Shown here piece by piece: positions 12,352 through 41,680 of a stretch of 64,000 bases of DNA. The stretch is taken from assembly GCF_022458985.1 (NCBI RefSeq), contig NC_061783.1, forward strand, positions 10,756,413 to 10,820,412. Reading direction: 5' to 3'. The translations under genes were made by a program, and so were the position numbers. Position 1 is the stretch's first letter. Every line of letters starts with the position of its first letter. The notes beneath the pieces are model-generated. The model was given only the letters and a program-made list of their open reading frames with translations, was not told the origin of the DNA and ran no database searches. This DNA comes from Mugil cephalus. Taxonomy: Eukaryota; Chordata; Actinopteri; Mugiliformes; Mugilidae.

Positions 12352-12470
12352 CATTCTGTTGCCAGACGCCACAGGACACCCTCAGAAAGCCCCATCTCCG
12401 TTCTCTGATGAGTCACAACTGCTTTGGAGGCACAAGGGAAGAATTAAACAACATTAGGCAGATTGGTGTA
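12352..12470 (+). mobile_element. 3' remnant of a Tc1-like transposon
   Basis: The sequence from TTCTGTTGCCAGACGCCACA to GCAGATTGGTGTA resembles the end of the Tc1-like transposase gene plus its terminal repeat. The same end recurs at about 35080-35190, with TTCTCTGATGAGTCACAAC identical in both. It is truncated and non-coding, and directly follows the LINE fragment. Confidence 0.6.
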
Positions 12471-13973
12471 CGTCTCAAGTTTGCATACTGATGCAGGTTA
12501 ACCCGAATTAGTGTTTGAAAGCTGTCTTTGGATAAACAATGTAAATTATATCGAAGCACTTTTACTTGCCATTACTTTCTGGATACTGAGTCCATTCAAA
12601 GTTTCTGGTTTTTATTGGACGTTAGTGCTCCGACTACAGTCTAACCTACTGGTCCATTTTTCTCCACCGGTGACACACAAACATTAACTGTGCAGCACAA
12701 CGTGTCCTCAGGTGGAGAAAGTCAGTGGAGACCACGGCTACTCAAAAATCAGGCTGGAGTTCATCCTCTTCTCTCTCTGCTCTGGTGCTTTAACAGGCAG
12801 CGACCCCCCCCCCACACCACCCTCCATCCCCTCCCTCCCTCCATCCCCTCCTCTCGTCCACCCCCACAAGAGCCTGATGATGTGCAGGCTCCGCGGAGCA
12901 GGACTTTCAAACGACACCATTACCATTTCAAAGAACCTGCTGCTGCCTTGTAGTCCTACAAGCTGTGGCATGTGATACGGAGCAGGACGCAGTTCGCCAC
13001 AAACTGCATCATCACTTTACATCTCTTTGTCCAAACCGCTGCGTGCGTGGCCGTTCAGACGGCGCACTGCCCTGCGTGGTTTCAATTAGGAAATAACGGC
13101 GCCGAGGCTGCGAGAGCATCCACGCCCGCTGCATCGGCGAGGCATCATTGCCGCTTGTCAGCGCATCAAACTAAAGCCTTGTTTCCCCTGCTGTCAATTA
13201 CATGGCAGATATAGAGCTGGAGCCAGCGGAGGGGGACTGGTTCACATGCAGGCCTCTGAGGATACATGCACAATAAGCATAAGACAAGCAGCTTGGAGGT
13301 TTAGAATCGGATTTTATATTGAAATCCCACACCAAACTGAAAAGAAGAAGAAACAAAAGGGAGGAGTCGTACACCCAGTGCCAAAGGGGAACTTCTTGTC
13401 AGAATATTGTCAAACATCAACACAAACAGACCTAAGCGCCCAGCGGCACCTCCTGCAACATTAATGCCCCCCGTTTATCCTCTTATGCACAAATGTCAAC
13501 CTTTGTCAGCCTTCACCACTTCCCCTTCCGCTGCCCTACACACCTTCGCCGGCTCACGTCTATTTTGCATTTGCTTCCGTGCCCCACACCCAATTCATTA
13601 CTAGACCCCTACCAACACATCCTATCCATCCTCCGTCTGTATTCTCCTCACTCTTTGCCTCTCTAATTCATTGTATCCAGCTGACCCCCTCCCTCCACCT
13701 CTCCTACCCTGCATTCTGCATAGATATTGCACATTTCCCCCACCATATCTGCTCCTCTTGTTTTGTTTCATTGTCTTTTTTCTTATATTCTTTTTTTTCC
13801 CCTCTCTCTCTCTGCTTGGGGATCCTCTAGTGACATCATCACTTCTACAGTTACCATGGTTTCGGGGGGAAAGGCACTGTAATAACGCTTTGGATCAAAC
13901 AGACAGGCTCGGTGCAGTTGTATCTCACTCACAGACAAAGAAGAAGGGCTCAAGACAATCTAAACAACCATTT

Positions 13974-13979
13974 TTTATT
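13974..13979 (-). terminator. mrpl3: Polyadenylation signal of mrpl3
   Basis: TTTATT on the + strand is AATAAA on the - strand. It lies about 47 bases beyond the mrpl3 stop codon at 14026-14028, giving a very short 3' UTR ending near 13,955. Confidence 0.65.
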
Positions 13980-14025
13980 GCGGGATACAGATACAGATAC
14001 GGTCAGCGGGGGTTCGGCGAAAACA

Positions 14026-17000
14026 TTAGGTCAGTGTTAACGACGGCTCTGTGTGAACGAACAGGTCGTCATCGTACAGGTCTTCATCCAGGTCGGCCTC
14101 TTCTTCGGTGAAGTAGGTGGGGAACGGAGGGTTGAGCAAGGTGGAGCTCCTGGTTGGCAGCACGGTGTCTCTTATCTGGAACACAAACACACACTAATTA
14201 AAACACTGGTGTTTGTTTCTGTCCAGTGTTTGCTGCAGTATTAACCTTTAAGGGCTGAGGAATAAGTTTATGGCCTCTTGTACAAGTAGATGAGTTATAC
14301 ATCTCCCGTTTTATGCTTGTGCAACTCCAAGTGATTATGCAGTCAGCTGGAAGTTAATAACTTCTGTGGTATTTCGGTTCTGGGTAATTGAATATCGCAA
14401 GTCAGCACTGTCTGAATAAATGAATAACATCAGCCTCTGTGCAGTCATCAGATACCTCAACCTCGAGGACGAATCGCCCAGTGAGGACCATGAGTGCATG
14501 TTTTCCTCTCTGTCATTGCTGCTGTGGAGAACTTTTAGGAAGTCCAGAACTATTACAAAGAAGGGGCCCGTGTGCTAAAATTGACTCCTCCCATTTTATA
14601 TGATATCAATCATTCCTCATACACTGCATGTTGATAATGGCATGTGTTGTCAAACCAGCTAGGGCAGATTCTTTGAAGAATGACACAATAAGGTGATTTT
14701 TTTTTGTAAAAATAAAAAGCAAGAGACAATCAACAGAAACAATCCGCTGTTTTTTCGAGCTCAAAACAATGAGAAATTAGTCTCAGCACAGATTTCCTTG
14801 GTGTTCAGTCAGTAAAAAGTAAAAATAAAACTCAGGAGCATAGATTTCTAAGTGGGTGTAAGTGACTGTTTGCAGAAAAACAATACATCTCCACTTAAAA
14901 TCTGCATAAGCCACTGAAGTTAAATCACACTAAGCACCATCTGCGAAAATTAACGACCCCTAGCTGGTCAGCGGAGGTACTGCAGGGGGTTGCAAAATTG
15001 TTAAGTTGGTTAGACACTTTTCTGTTGTTTTTTTTAATTTCCCCCACGAATTTAAATTTCGTTCAATACACATTAACATGAGTCCCACAAATTTTAGTAA
15101 AGGGATCAGCAAGAGTTTAATATTGAATAAAAACTGATATATGATAATGTATAATTATAATTAGCATTAGGTCGAGATAGAACACTTATAGCAGGTAGGG
15201 GGTCCCTACTTAATCTCTCAGCCAGTTTGGGGTCCTTGGCCTGTGTGCGGTTGCGGGGATGTATATTTAGGTGTATTATTTTCCTTTCCTTTGTTTTCTA
15301 CCTATTGTTGTTAACTCAGTTTTCAGTTTGTGCCACGTGTGTTTTTTTTTTTTTTTATAAATATTTCATGTATTGAACATGTGTATGCCTGTACACATAC
15401 ACATGCCTTACACAGCCTGTAAAGTTGAAATAAATAAAAAACTGGATCACAAAAAACAGTGAATGTAACTTAAACAAGGGATACTAGCACATGTAAAAAG
15501 AAAACTAGACTCGTTTCAAGTCAGTAACAATTTCAGTTTAAAAATGCCTTTTAAAATTGATTAAATTCCCCAAATGACCATAAAAGTGGTAATTATTAAT
15601 CTGATGCAAAAAGTTGTGAAAAGGTTTTAATTTAAATCAATAAAACATAAGTGTCCCTCATTAACACAGACCCGCTCAAACTAACACAAACAAACGATAT
15701 TGAACAACCTGCATGTGTACCCTTTGGGGTAATATAATCTGATGTGAATCCACCCGTGTGTGTGTGTGTAAGGCAGAGCTGAGCACGGTGGAATGCAAAG
15801 CACATTTGTATTCATTATATCCTGTCTGCAAAACAAATAATAGCCCCTGTCTATGTCCTACACACTGATACACAAACACACACCCACACTGATTAATGAA
15901 CGTGATACACTAACACATAAGTACACCATTCACACACAGACAAAACAACACACACACACACAACAACCAACACCAACATGCTGAGTGTGGAGATGGATGC
16001 TGTGGATATTACTAACATCATTAAGTATCCCATTCCAGCACAGACAAAAAACACACAAACACAAGCAGACGCATACACACAGACACACAGACACTGCTGA
16101 TCTTGCGCAACGTGGATGAAGATGGATCACGCTGTATTGCGGGTGTGAGTGTTTTTACAGGTGCAAGGTCACCTGTCTCCGTCAGAACGCTAAGCATGCT
16201 GGGGTTGACCTTCGACATCAAACTCCACTTTGAATGTATGTGTAGGATTAATTTTACCTTGAGTACGCAGTTCCTGTGCCCGGGGACGGAGCCGTGAACA
16301 TACAGCACATTATACTTGGTATTGACCCTCCATATCTGGGAGTGTGAGAGATGGAGAGGAGGCAGATTAGTGAATATTGAGCCGATGATACAGTCAAGGA
16401 CGACCAAGTTTAAAACCGAGACCTTGTGCATTTGTGTGTGTGTGTATGTGTTTTTTTGTTGTTGTTTTTTTATTTATTGTACCTTAAGTCCGTAAGCTGT
16501 GACGTAGACGTTGCCCATTCGGCCGGGCATCTTCTTCCCTTTGAAAACTTTGGCTGGGTCCTGGATGTGAATGATGAATGGAACACATTCAAGGATTACG
16601 GGAAGCCAACTGTTCATGTCTGGCAAGGACCAACACATTACAATATGCGCGTATGGGGGTGTACATGTGTGTGTCTTACCCCTCCTGGTCCAGAAGCTCC
16701 CGGCCTGCGGTGAGTTTTGGTCTGTCCGTGACTTGCTGGCTGACCTTTGAACCCCCATCTCTTCATGACACCTTGAAACCCTTTACCAATGCTACAAACA
16801 CACACAATAAATATATATATGAGCTGATTTTCTCAGAGGTTTGGAAGTTAATAAACAATCTGTGTTCAAATGATGACGGTGGAGTTGAGAGAAAGAGGGC
16901 AAGAAGCAGGAGAAGAAGCCAAGAAGAAGAAGGAGGAATATCTGGCAGAACAGAACTTACGATTTGGATGTGACGTCCACATATTGGCCTGGACGGAAAT

Positions 17001-20000
17001 GCGCTGCGTACAGAGGAGTGCCTGAGCACACAGCGAACAAGATGGTGTTAAATAACGAGAACAAAAGTCAAAACACAACGTTCCAATTCTGCGTGACACT
17101 GAAAGTTAACGCGTGGCTTCTTTCTACCTGGCTTGATGATGGCGTTGTCGGACACTCTAAAGACGCTCAGCTTCTGTTTTGGGGGCACTCCCGCGTTCCT
17201 GAAATCCTCCATTGACTCCTCAGTCCTCTGTTGGTCGGAACAAAAGATGGAAGTGAGGACGGATGGAAGGGAATAAAGAGGTAAAAGGAGTAAAAGCAGC
17301 AGAGGAGCAGTTGGACTTTGGCATTTTAAATTCAACCATGGGTCTGTTATGACTGTACGGGAGCCAGGCACGCGCACGCACGGGCGCACGCACACGCACA
17401 CACTTGGCACTAAGTGTCTCTGACATTTGCTTTCACTCGGCGCGCTCTCATCTCAGCGCCTCCAGTCACTTTAAACCCTCTCTCTCTCTTTTCTCTCCTT
17501 CTGTTGACTGAAAATCAGCCGGAGCCAAAGCTTCTCACTCCCAAAAAAAAAAAACTCTGCCTCTGACTAAACAGTGATGCGTCTGTGTGAGAGAGATTCA
17601 AAACAACTTCACATCTGACCAATCCTGACACGGGCCCGTCAAGCATTCATCGGGACTCGATGAATAAATCACACCCCCGCTCCTCCATTCTTGGTCCCTT
17701 TCCCCTTTATGTGTTAAAAGATGGATGTAAGATTCGGGGGGGGGGAAACTTCTCATACATATTAACCAGCAATCTTTTCCTTAAAAATAAAATTTGTTAA
17801 ATACTTTATTTGGAGGTAGGTTAAGATTGTTGCATAAGCTGAGAGAGTCATTTTAAGAGTCCATGTTGGTATCCATCACCTCAACTTCCTGTGCTCGTAT
17901 TAAAGAGCTCTCTGGTGGTAATGGGAGGTTTGAGTTCATCACAAGGAATGGAAAACATTTATCAAGTGAAATGCGCGGGCCACTGTTAATGGGGCATGGC
18001 AGCCATGAAATTTATTGAATTCAACATATTTTAAGATTTTAAGACACAGTCACCAGTGGTTAGCCGGTCGCTATCATTCGATAAACACCCATCTGTATTC
18101 ATGAAAGGGTTTCGAGCTGCTGCGCCCGACGCGCTGAAGGATTCGGTTACGTTTGCATAAAGCCGTCGCACAGATGACTATCAAATGTAGCGTGAACCAA
18201 GATTAGAGAAAAACCCAATAACTAAATAGAGAATAGTTTTGATAAAATGGCGAATTAACTGTGAGCGGCACACGTCGTTCGTGCGTAGGACACCGCGTTG
18301 AGGGTGGTGTCACAATTCAGAACAAATTCCACTCTTCAACGGAGCGGCTGAAATGCATCAGTCCCTGTACAAACACGGCGCAGGAGAAGCTTTGTTTAAA
18401 AATAACTGAGTGAATTACGGTTTTAAAAGTCGAGGTCGTTTAATTTTACATGGCTGCCTTATTAATAATTAAAATGCGACACCAGTCAGTACAGTGACAA
18501 TATCCTGATTTGAATTAACATATTATTATAATATAATATATAATAATAATATAATAATATAATTTTCTGATTAAGGTCTAATATTATTTTGGTTTTAGGC
18601 GCATTCTTTGGAAATACATACACCACATTCAGAATATGTGACACTGACGTATTTAGGGAAAGTTGGAAACACATGAAATCTTTCTGTTTACCCTCAGCCC
18701 AGGTAAGGATGCATGTACAGAGGAACGCCGACTTTTTCCAGAAGGTTGTGAAAGGAATGAAAAGAGGAGGCTGTGTTCACACAGTTGTCTACCACAACTT
18801 TGAAAAATTATCGTGTAATTTACCTAGAATATCAGGGAATATTTTATTAACCATATAAAGGGCCTACTATGTGCTTGAGATAGTGTCTTTCTGGAATAAA
18901 ACTAGAATATTTAATTGTAATGTATTTCTTCTAATTATTTCCTTCGAAGAAAATTCTACATTTGACAAAGTGAACCAAATGAAAGCTTCGGTAAACGCAG
19001 CAGCAGCCCCTTGCAGACATTTTCATACAAAGTCAACATTCATTCCCACAGCTGAGATCAAAAGCCTTCTGTCTTACATGGAATGGTGATCCGTTTTTCC
19101 CCCCCACAATGAGAGCGGCGCTGCGTCCATCATATTCTTCTCTGGACAGGTGCTTAATTACGTGGCAGTCCTGGACCTACAAACAGCAGACATGACTGCA
19201 TTAACAATCAGCAATAACAGTGTGACCACAATACTAAACAACAGCCTGACTGCTGTTTTCAGCAACAACATAAAAAGATACACAATTATATACTTTACAT
19301 TATTACACAGAATATAAGTACAATCATCTAAAAGGGAAATGATTGCAGTTCATACATGGGGACACTGGTTTCTGTGTGGCTGTGAATCTGATATTAAAGG
19401 AGGGTGATAATAAAACCCAAATATTTGTCTGAATATTAACATTGACATTTTCCTGAATTTGAGAAAGGAGTTTAGTATGCTTCTCACCACAGTATGTCAT
19501 GATCAATAATGAATAGAGCGAACCCTCACAGCCGTGGTTTTCTTTCAATTTACTTTACTGACAGATTAGTCGATGAGATTAAAACGTGACCTGAATAAAC
19601 CTCATGTCACATATCTCCTGTTCACACCTTGCCGTAAGGGAGGAACAGAGTAACACAGAGGCATTTTAAATACTGGCTCAAACCCTCAAGGTGAGATTTA
19701 AAGGAGCTCGATAATTGCGACTATATCCCCAAACTTGACAGAACAGCCTGATTGATTCAACTGCCTTTTTGACCTGCTGGTCATTTCATTACGGTTAACA
19801 AACTGAGACGCGCATTAACATTCACAAACAATGCCAGTAGTGGGTAAGTGTGAAAAGCTACGGCACCACTGAAACAGATGTGCTACCTGCAACATGGTGA
19901 CTGCGTGTCTTTCTCCTGTTTTAGTCCAGATCGGAGCCATCCCCAACTTGACGGCGACTAGTCCAACTCGTTTACTTCCTGGGAAGAGATCCAGCAAATC

Positions 20001-22126
20001 AGATGGTGAACGTGCGAGCCAACGAGAAGAGGCTCTAACTAATCACAGAACCTACCCTCTGTCCACTCATGTCTCTGCCATGGCTCGTCTTTGAGTGGGT
20101 TGAGCTTCTCAGCCGTCTGTCTTCTGTATTCCTCTGCCATGCTCTTCCTCATGTACTCCTGGTTGTCCTCTGTGAGATGTTCCTCAAACCATGTTGTGGT
20201 CTTCACTGTCCTGACACAACCCGCCAACTGAGGAGGGCTGAAAGAGAAAAGTGGGCAAGAGAGTAAGCTCTGATCGCCACAGTCTGTCCTGGTTCCTTAA
20301 TTTCTTTCATTTTTGGTTAAGGAACAGACACTGAAAGTGTTTTAACAGGCCAATTTAAATGATTAACACATCCGAGGCAGAGAAGAACACATCGATGAGA
20401 AATCTTCTGGACATTAAGATGTGTTGGCAGCTCCTCTGCTCATGTGTAAACGTGTGAAATGAGTCATTAGTGTCACATCAACAATTAAGCTTAACTTAGC
20501 TCATGCGGGTGCAAAAACTGCAATGAATTTAATATTAGCAAGTGCGGCACAATCAGCGGAACAGATGCTTGTCAGTAATAAAACAAATGGCAAAAGACCA
20601 TCTGCTTTACAGCGTCGGGGGAGATAACACTTCTACAAAACCTACATTATGTAGGGAACAGGTTGGAATGTGGCCAGGAATATTTTTAGATAAGTACCAG
20701 TTAGTGGTTGGGACTCAGGCTTGGGTGAAAGGGCTAATGTTTAGGCTATAACATAGCTAGGTCAGCTGTCACAGCGGAGCAGAATTGGAGAGGTGAAGTA
20801 CTTAATTGGTAGTTTGTTTACCCAGAGACTCACTAAGGTAAAAGTAGAAGTCACCTCCGCACACTGACGTACTGGTGACTGCACCAGCTTGATGCTGGAG
20901 GGTGAAAGGACATGACTAAAGATGGATGATAATAATACATCTTGAGATCTCTGGGGCAGGCCGAGATATATTTACTGATATGGTGTATATGTTTAATTTA
21001 TTATTTAAAATAAATAAATAAAATGTTTGTCTATGTTGTTAAAGTCCAAGCCGAGTTTAACCTGTTTTCCTGTAATATGAGGCAGAGATATGCTTTAAAC
21101 TAAACCTGTGCATGTGTGTTTATTTGCTTTTAGGGCTGCAACTATGCAGTATTTTACCTTGTTGATTACCGCTCATATTATAGTCTCAGTTAATTTTTTT
21201 GTCAATAAAATGTCAATATGATTTCATGCAAAGTGACAGTGGCAGGAAGCTACATGCATACTCATTCAACTTAAGGAAACAAATAACAAGACGTTTGCTG
21301 GGTTACATAAACCAATGAATTGCTCCATAAAGAAACGCATCTGTCATCTGGTTCACTTCACACAGAAATCTGTGTCGCTGCATCAGATCTCACGCTACTA
21401 TTCCAGTTTGGTTTACCGAGCATCCTAGTATCAGGCATGGCAGAACAGAATCGTTAACACTTGTCAATCTGCTGCTGCAGTCTGTTCATGAATAACAAGA
21501 ACTTCCACGCATTTATTTACGCGGACAGCCTGGACACCTTATTTTTAGTGTCACTGCTTAATGAGGCGTCGAAGGCAGGAACAAGACATTCCTATGGGAC
21601 TAAAATGAAACCTGTTTTTTTTTTTTTTCATGGTATCATGCGTTCACGTTGAAGCCTCGTTAATGTACTGGAGCTGAAATTTAGGTGTTTTCTCCCCGCA
21701 TTTGACATAAAAATAACCCAGATTACGATGTTTTTCCACACATTTAAAACACTGTCTGTTGTCATACGAAAACTTAAAGGACGACTAATGATACAGACAC
21801 GGGTATCAAGAAAATTTAGACACGTAATCTGTCATTGGGTAGCAGACACTATATAGCTGGCTGCAACATTATTCTTTAAAAAGAGACGGATATCAGTCAT
21901 AGTCATTAGTAATTACCTTGTTAAATACACTACTACACATTAAACAGCACTACATTAAACCGTAACGTCACTTTATGAATGTTGAGCTAACAGCCTCAAG
22001 CCTGGAGCTAACTTCAGCTACATTAGCAAAGCTAGCAGGTTAGCATGTGTACCTTTCAGCTGCCGCTCGAAGAGAAATGAGACGAGCTCCCCGCTGGAGA
22101 AGAAACCGACAACCCCACACTGCCAT
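14026..22126 (-). CDS. mrpl3: Mitochondrial ribosomal protein L3 (uL3m)
   Basis: Component of the large subunit of the mitochondrial ribosome. uL3 family members reach toward the peptidyl-transferase centre with a Gly/Arg/His-rich loop. Ten coding exons in order of translation: 22053-22126, 20056-20210, 19887-19978, 19078-19176, 17128-17227, 16961-17021, 16680-16791, 16483-16560, 16258-16335, 14026-14175. Phases all fit and total 999 nt, a 332-aa protein, close to human MRPL3 (348 by recall). The first exon encodes a basic, Ser/Leu-rich N-terminus ([20 protein letters not shown]) that looks like a mitochondrial targeting peptide. Diagnostic segments are [16 protein letters not shown], then [20 protein letters not shown] followed by QTKTHRRPG (residues about 197-225), KKMPGRMGN, and NPPFPTYF near the end. 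The start is the first ATG after a GC-rich, ETS-motif-bearing promoter. It is transcribed in the same direction as cpne4 and lies downstream of it. Confidence 0.95.
17228..19077 (-). other. mrpl3: mrpl3 intron 4
   Basis: About 1.85 kb without recognisable exons. It holds a very AT-rich, TAATA/TATTA-like patch at about 18516-18565. Other open frames here are short and lack family resemblance. Confidence 0.5.
21130..21215. mobile_element. Possible decayed hAT-type MITE end
   Basis: AGGGCTGCAACTATGCAGTA followed by AT-rich sequence with a CAATAAAATGTC motif resembles the start of a common fish hAT-derived MITE that begins AGGGCTGCAACTAACGATTA. The copy is diverged and I cannot define its other end, so this is tentative. 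It lies in mrpl3 intron 1. Confidence 0.35.
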
Positions 22127-22253
22127 TGCGCTCTTTAATATACAGGCTTATACATATACAAAAAGACTACACGTAAACTAGGAGAGCGCAGCGTCGGTCT
22201 GCATGAGCAAACGCATGCCTTCTTTCTTGCCCTGCTGTAAATGTCACCCTGGG

Positions 22254-22284
22254 CACTTCCGGTACGTGACCAAAACACTTCCGC
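22254..22284 (-). promoter_or_regulatory. mrpl3: mrpl3 promoter region with two ETS/NRF-2-like sites
   Basis: CACTTCCGG (22254-22262) and CACTTCCGC (22276-22284) are 22 bases apart, about 130-160 bases upstream of the mrpl3 ATG. On the - strand they read CCGGAAGTG and GCGGAAGTG. GABP/NRF-2 sites are known to drive many nuclear genes for mitochondrial proteins, which fits. Site function is inferred, not shown. Confidence 0.5.
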
Positions 22285-22289
22285 TGTAC

Positions 22290-23365
22290 TGCGGCTCATG
22301 ACAAAGGTTCCGCTCAACACCAGCTCTCTTAAATGTATTAACACAATAAACAGAATATTCGGGAAAAAATACCACACGTCAGCTTATTGCCACATTTAAC
22401 TAAAATTGATTAACACAACAAGCTCAGTGATATGTCTCAATGAGTTTGCTAAATATGCATAGTTAAACTATTACAATGTTACTACATTTTGTGAGAAAAA
22501 ACATACTACCTCCTCTATGCCATTCATCTGCTCTCTTGTGTCTGTCTATAAAAGCCCCCTCAAACATCTTGTGATAAGAGTATTTCCATCAGCTTCAAGG
22601 CCAGTCCTCACCGGGTGCAACTCCTCTGATGTGGGTTGCCTCTGATAGGGAAACAGATACCAGGAGGTTCATGTGTCGAATGCTGATCTGACTTTCAGAA
22701 ACGGAGGCACGTATGGCGCGTACTCTCAGGGCAGCCCAACTTTGGCTCACCCTAATTAACTGTATGGAGATTAGTGAAATAATTTATTCTCGCATGTTAA
22801 TGTGTGTCTGGGGAAAACGTGAAAGAAATATCTAGTCAATTAAGGTGTCTGTTTGCTGAAAGTGTCATTTTGTGTGTGGAAAGGAAGTGTGTGTGTGGAA
22901 GGCTGAGTTGCTGTGGAGTTCCGGTTTATTCAGTAACGACGCAGGCACGGCTGACTATTAAAGAGCTACAGAGGGAGAGAGATGTGTGCTATCTAAGCTC
23001 ACCGCAGGTCTGCATAAACAAATAGGATTTATGTGCAGTGGCAAACAGAGAGAGAAGCTCATTGGGGTGAGAAAAACAAATCAGTCATTAGGATGCCACA
23101 TACGGTTTCTTTGTCATTCTAGCTCATACCTCTATAGCGCTATAGTGTACACACATTGTTGTTTTTGCCACTTGGAACGACAGCGACTTCAATCAATTCC
23201 ATCTAATCGACAAGTGAACCATAACCACAAGATGTCAAACCATTGTCCCAACATCCGGTCTTTTCTTTTTTTGTTATGCGGAGACGTTGTCTCTAAAAAT
23301 CCAACATAATGTGACTGTAAGAATAAATACCCAGACACACACGCAAAAGGATCACGTCACACCAC
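22290..23365. other. Short intergenic region between cpne4 3' end and mrpl3
   Basis: About 1.1 kb. Beyond the mrpl3 promoter I see no gene. The open frames at 22804-23025 and 22986-23309 look like chance frames. Confidence 0.5.
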
Positions 23366-23369
23366 GATG

Positions 23370-24058
23370 AGAAAACCAAAGTGTCTTTATTATAATCAAC
23401 ATGCAGATTACAGAAAACTATTTTCAGCTCACAGATGAGTGTCTATCACACACACTTTTCTATCCTCCCAAAACTCTTTACAATGTAAGAAGGTTATTAA
23501 GAAATTATTACAATTATTCAGTTGTTAAGTTACATTTAGCAAAATCTCAAATATATTTGTAGAAAAGAACCCCGAACGCCCAAAGCAACCCCCCCAATCT
23601 CAGACAAATGACAGAGATACTTTATTTTGTAACTAGCAAGGGCCTATGAGAGATTGGAATATAAGAGAGAGGTGAATAATGCATGCATTTATGCAATACA
23701 CTAACAGGAACGCTACCATTTCCATAAATAACATTTGCAATGCTAAATCCAGACAATGCAGGTAATGCAGTCTCACTTTGTCTTTTCTACATACAGATCT
23801 TTTGGTCTACGTACTTGCTAGTTATCTTAATAAGGTAGGAGTGTCATTTCATTCAGCAGGATATGATCTGAGTCTGCATGCTGTTTCAGAAGACTTCTCT
23901 TATTTCTATAAATGCTGTTCCAATATACAGTATATAGTAATAATTTTCCCAGGTGAAGCCATTGAGGCCAAACATGCAATAGTCATCAATGGAGAAGTTC
24001 AAAATGTTTCACCAGAACAAGCTAATTCTCTGAGCTAGACTACTGTATGTAGCTTTGT

Positions 24059-24106
<48 letters not shown>

Positions 24107-24230
24107 GGATTCTGTGTGTGTGCTTGTGCTTTTGGACGCTGTGTGTTTATCATACAGTACTAAAATGTGTGTATATATAGGATGTGTTTATCTGTATGCG
24201 GAGTGGTGTATATGCTCGGACAGTCCATTG
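23370..24230 (-). other. cpne4: cpne4 3' UTR
   Basis: It extends from the TGA at 24231-24233 to a - strand AATAAA at 23386-23391 (TTTATT on +). It contains a long (GT)n tract (about 24062-24105) and AT-rich sequence. The 86-aa open frame at 23778-24038 on the + strand lies antisense within it and is not convincing. Confidence 0.6.
24062..24105. repeat. (GT)n microsatellite in the cpne4 3' UTR
   Basis: About 22 GT units on the + strand, hence (CA)n in the cpne4 transcript. CA repeats in transcripts can bind hnRNP L-type proteins, so a regulatory role is conceivable but unproven. Confidence 0.9.
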
Positions 24231-40304
<16,074 letters not shown>

Positions 40305-41680
40305 TCATCTGAACTGTAGTTTTTCTTGACATTAGCAGACGCAGAGGCCCTGACTAAGCAGACAGCACTCAAAGTGTTCAAGGTCAGGACTCTGAAGCCA
40401 CTAAATATCAAGCAAGGTCTCCAGATGCACATAAATACACATGCATTATGCAGCATAAACACCAACGCTCACACACACACCCACACACACGACTGTGTAT
40501 TACACGTGCTAATGCATGCACCCATTTGGAAGTGTGCATGCAGACTTACACCAAAGATGCACATCAAAATTAACATATGTACACACACACACACACACAT
40601 CCACAGTGAACTCTGCTGAGTAACGAGAACATACTCTCCTCAGGTTTCCACAGACTGTATAATGTTCACGGTCCCTAAATAGAACATTGTCAAGCATCTA
40701 ATCACTGCGACAAAGCCCTTTTCCCTCCCTGATAACGTGGAATTGTTAACCCTCGGTCACGTGACAATCAGGGACGCTTTGTGGCAAGGGTGTGACGCAT
40801 AATCACAGCAGAGCCTAATATCGTTGCTGCTTTTTTTTTTATTATTATTATTATTTTTTTTTTATTTATGGGAGGTGAGACTTCCTGTAGTGCAACAGCC
40901 ACAAAGATAAGTAGGCAATTCCACCAGGTAATAAACTATATAAAGCGGTAAGGAGAGCAGTTCACAGGAGACATAGCGCATAAAAAAAAAAGTCAATATC
41001 ACATGCACATGAGCGTAATGGATAACCACCAACCGCTCACTTGGATGGGTTCAATTATTTTCGCTTAATAAGGCCTATTCTCAGGACTGCGTGGATGTGT
41101 ACAGGCTGAACTTTGATGCACCTGTCCGACTATTTACGCCTCTACGTTTTTTTTTTTTTAAACTTCCACAGACTCTTGCAAGCGCCCATAATTCTCAATG
41201 TGTCTTTGCCAATTTCCTGAGAGGAAAGTGTGGGCGTGTGCAGGGCTTTTATGGAACACTTCATCATAACAGGAAATTATTGTTGTCTTGTCCACGGTGG
41301 GAGATTAGCTCACGTCTCGCTTTTTTTTTTTTTTTCTGTTGGCATAAATTCACGGTTAGCTCCTCTAGGTTAGTGGTAAAGACTGGAAGCAGAGAGAAGC
41401 TCCTAGCCTGGTCCGACGGTGACAAAGCTGGCTTAGAAGAAATCCTGAAGCTCAGAAATGAACGTGTCATCTCAAGCTTGTTGAATCCATGGAAGATCTT
41501 AGAGTAAAAAAAGTGTAAAAATCCACTTATTATAGATGTCAATATAGGAGACACTGCAGGTGAATGGGGTAATATTTTTAAATAATAGATGTCACAGTGA
41601 AACTTCTCCAGTTGATTGCTTGCATAAATACAATCATTTTTTTGTAGTACAAGTTTTCTGTGAATTTTAAATATTTAAAT

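Larger units (their letters stand above)
6251..13955. other. Intergenic region between the left gene and mrpl3
   Basis: I find no gene here. The region holds a (GATA)n array, several (CA)n tracts (about 8934-8954, 10490-10507, 11090-11111), a CTC-rich stretch (8396-8425), a LINE 3' end and a Tc1-like remnant. The open frames present are short or low complexity. Octamer-like ATTTGCAT motifs occur near 8573 and 10766, which is weak evidence only for regulatory DNA. Conserved non-coding elements could be present but cannot be judged without alignment. Confidence 0.5.
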
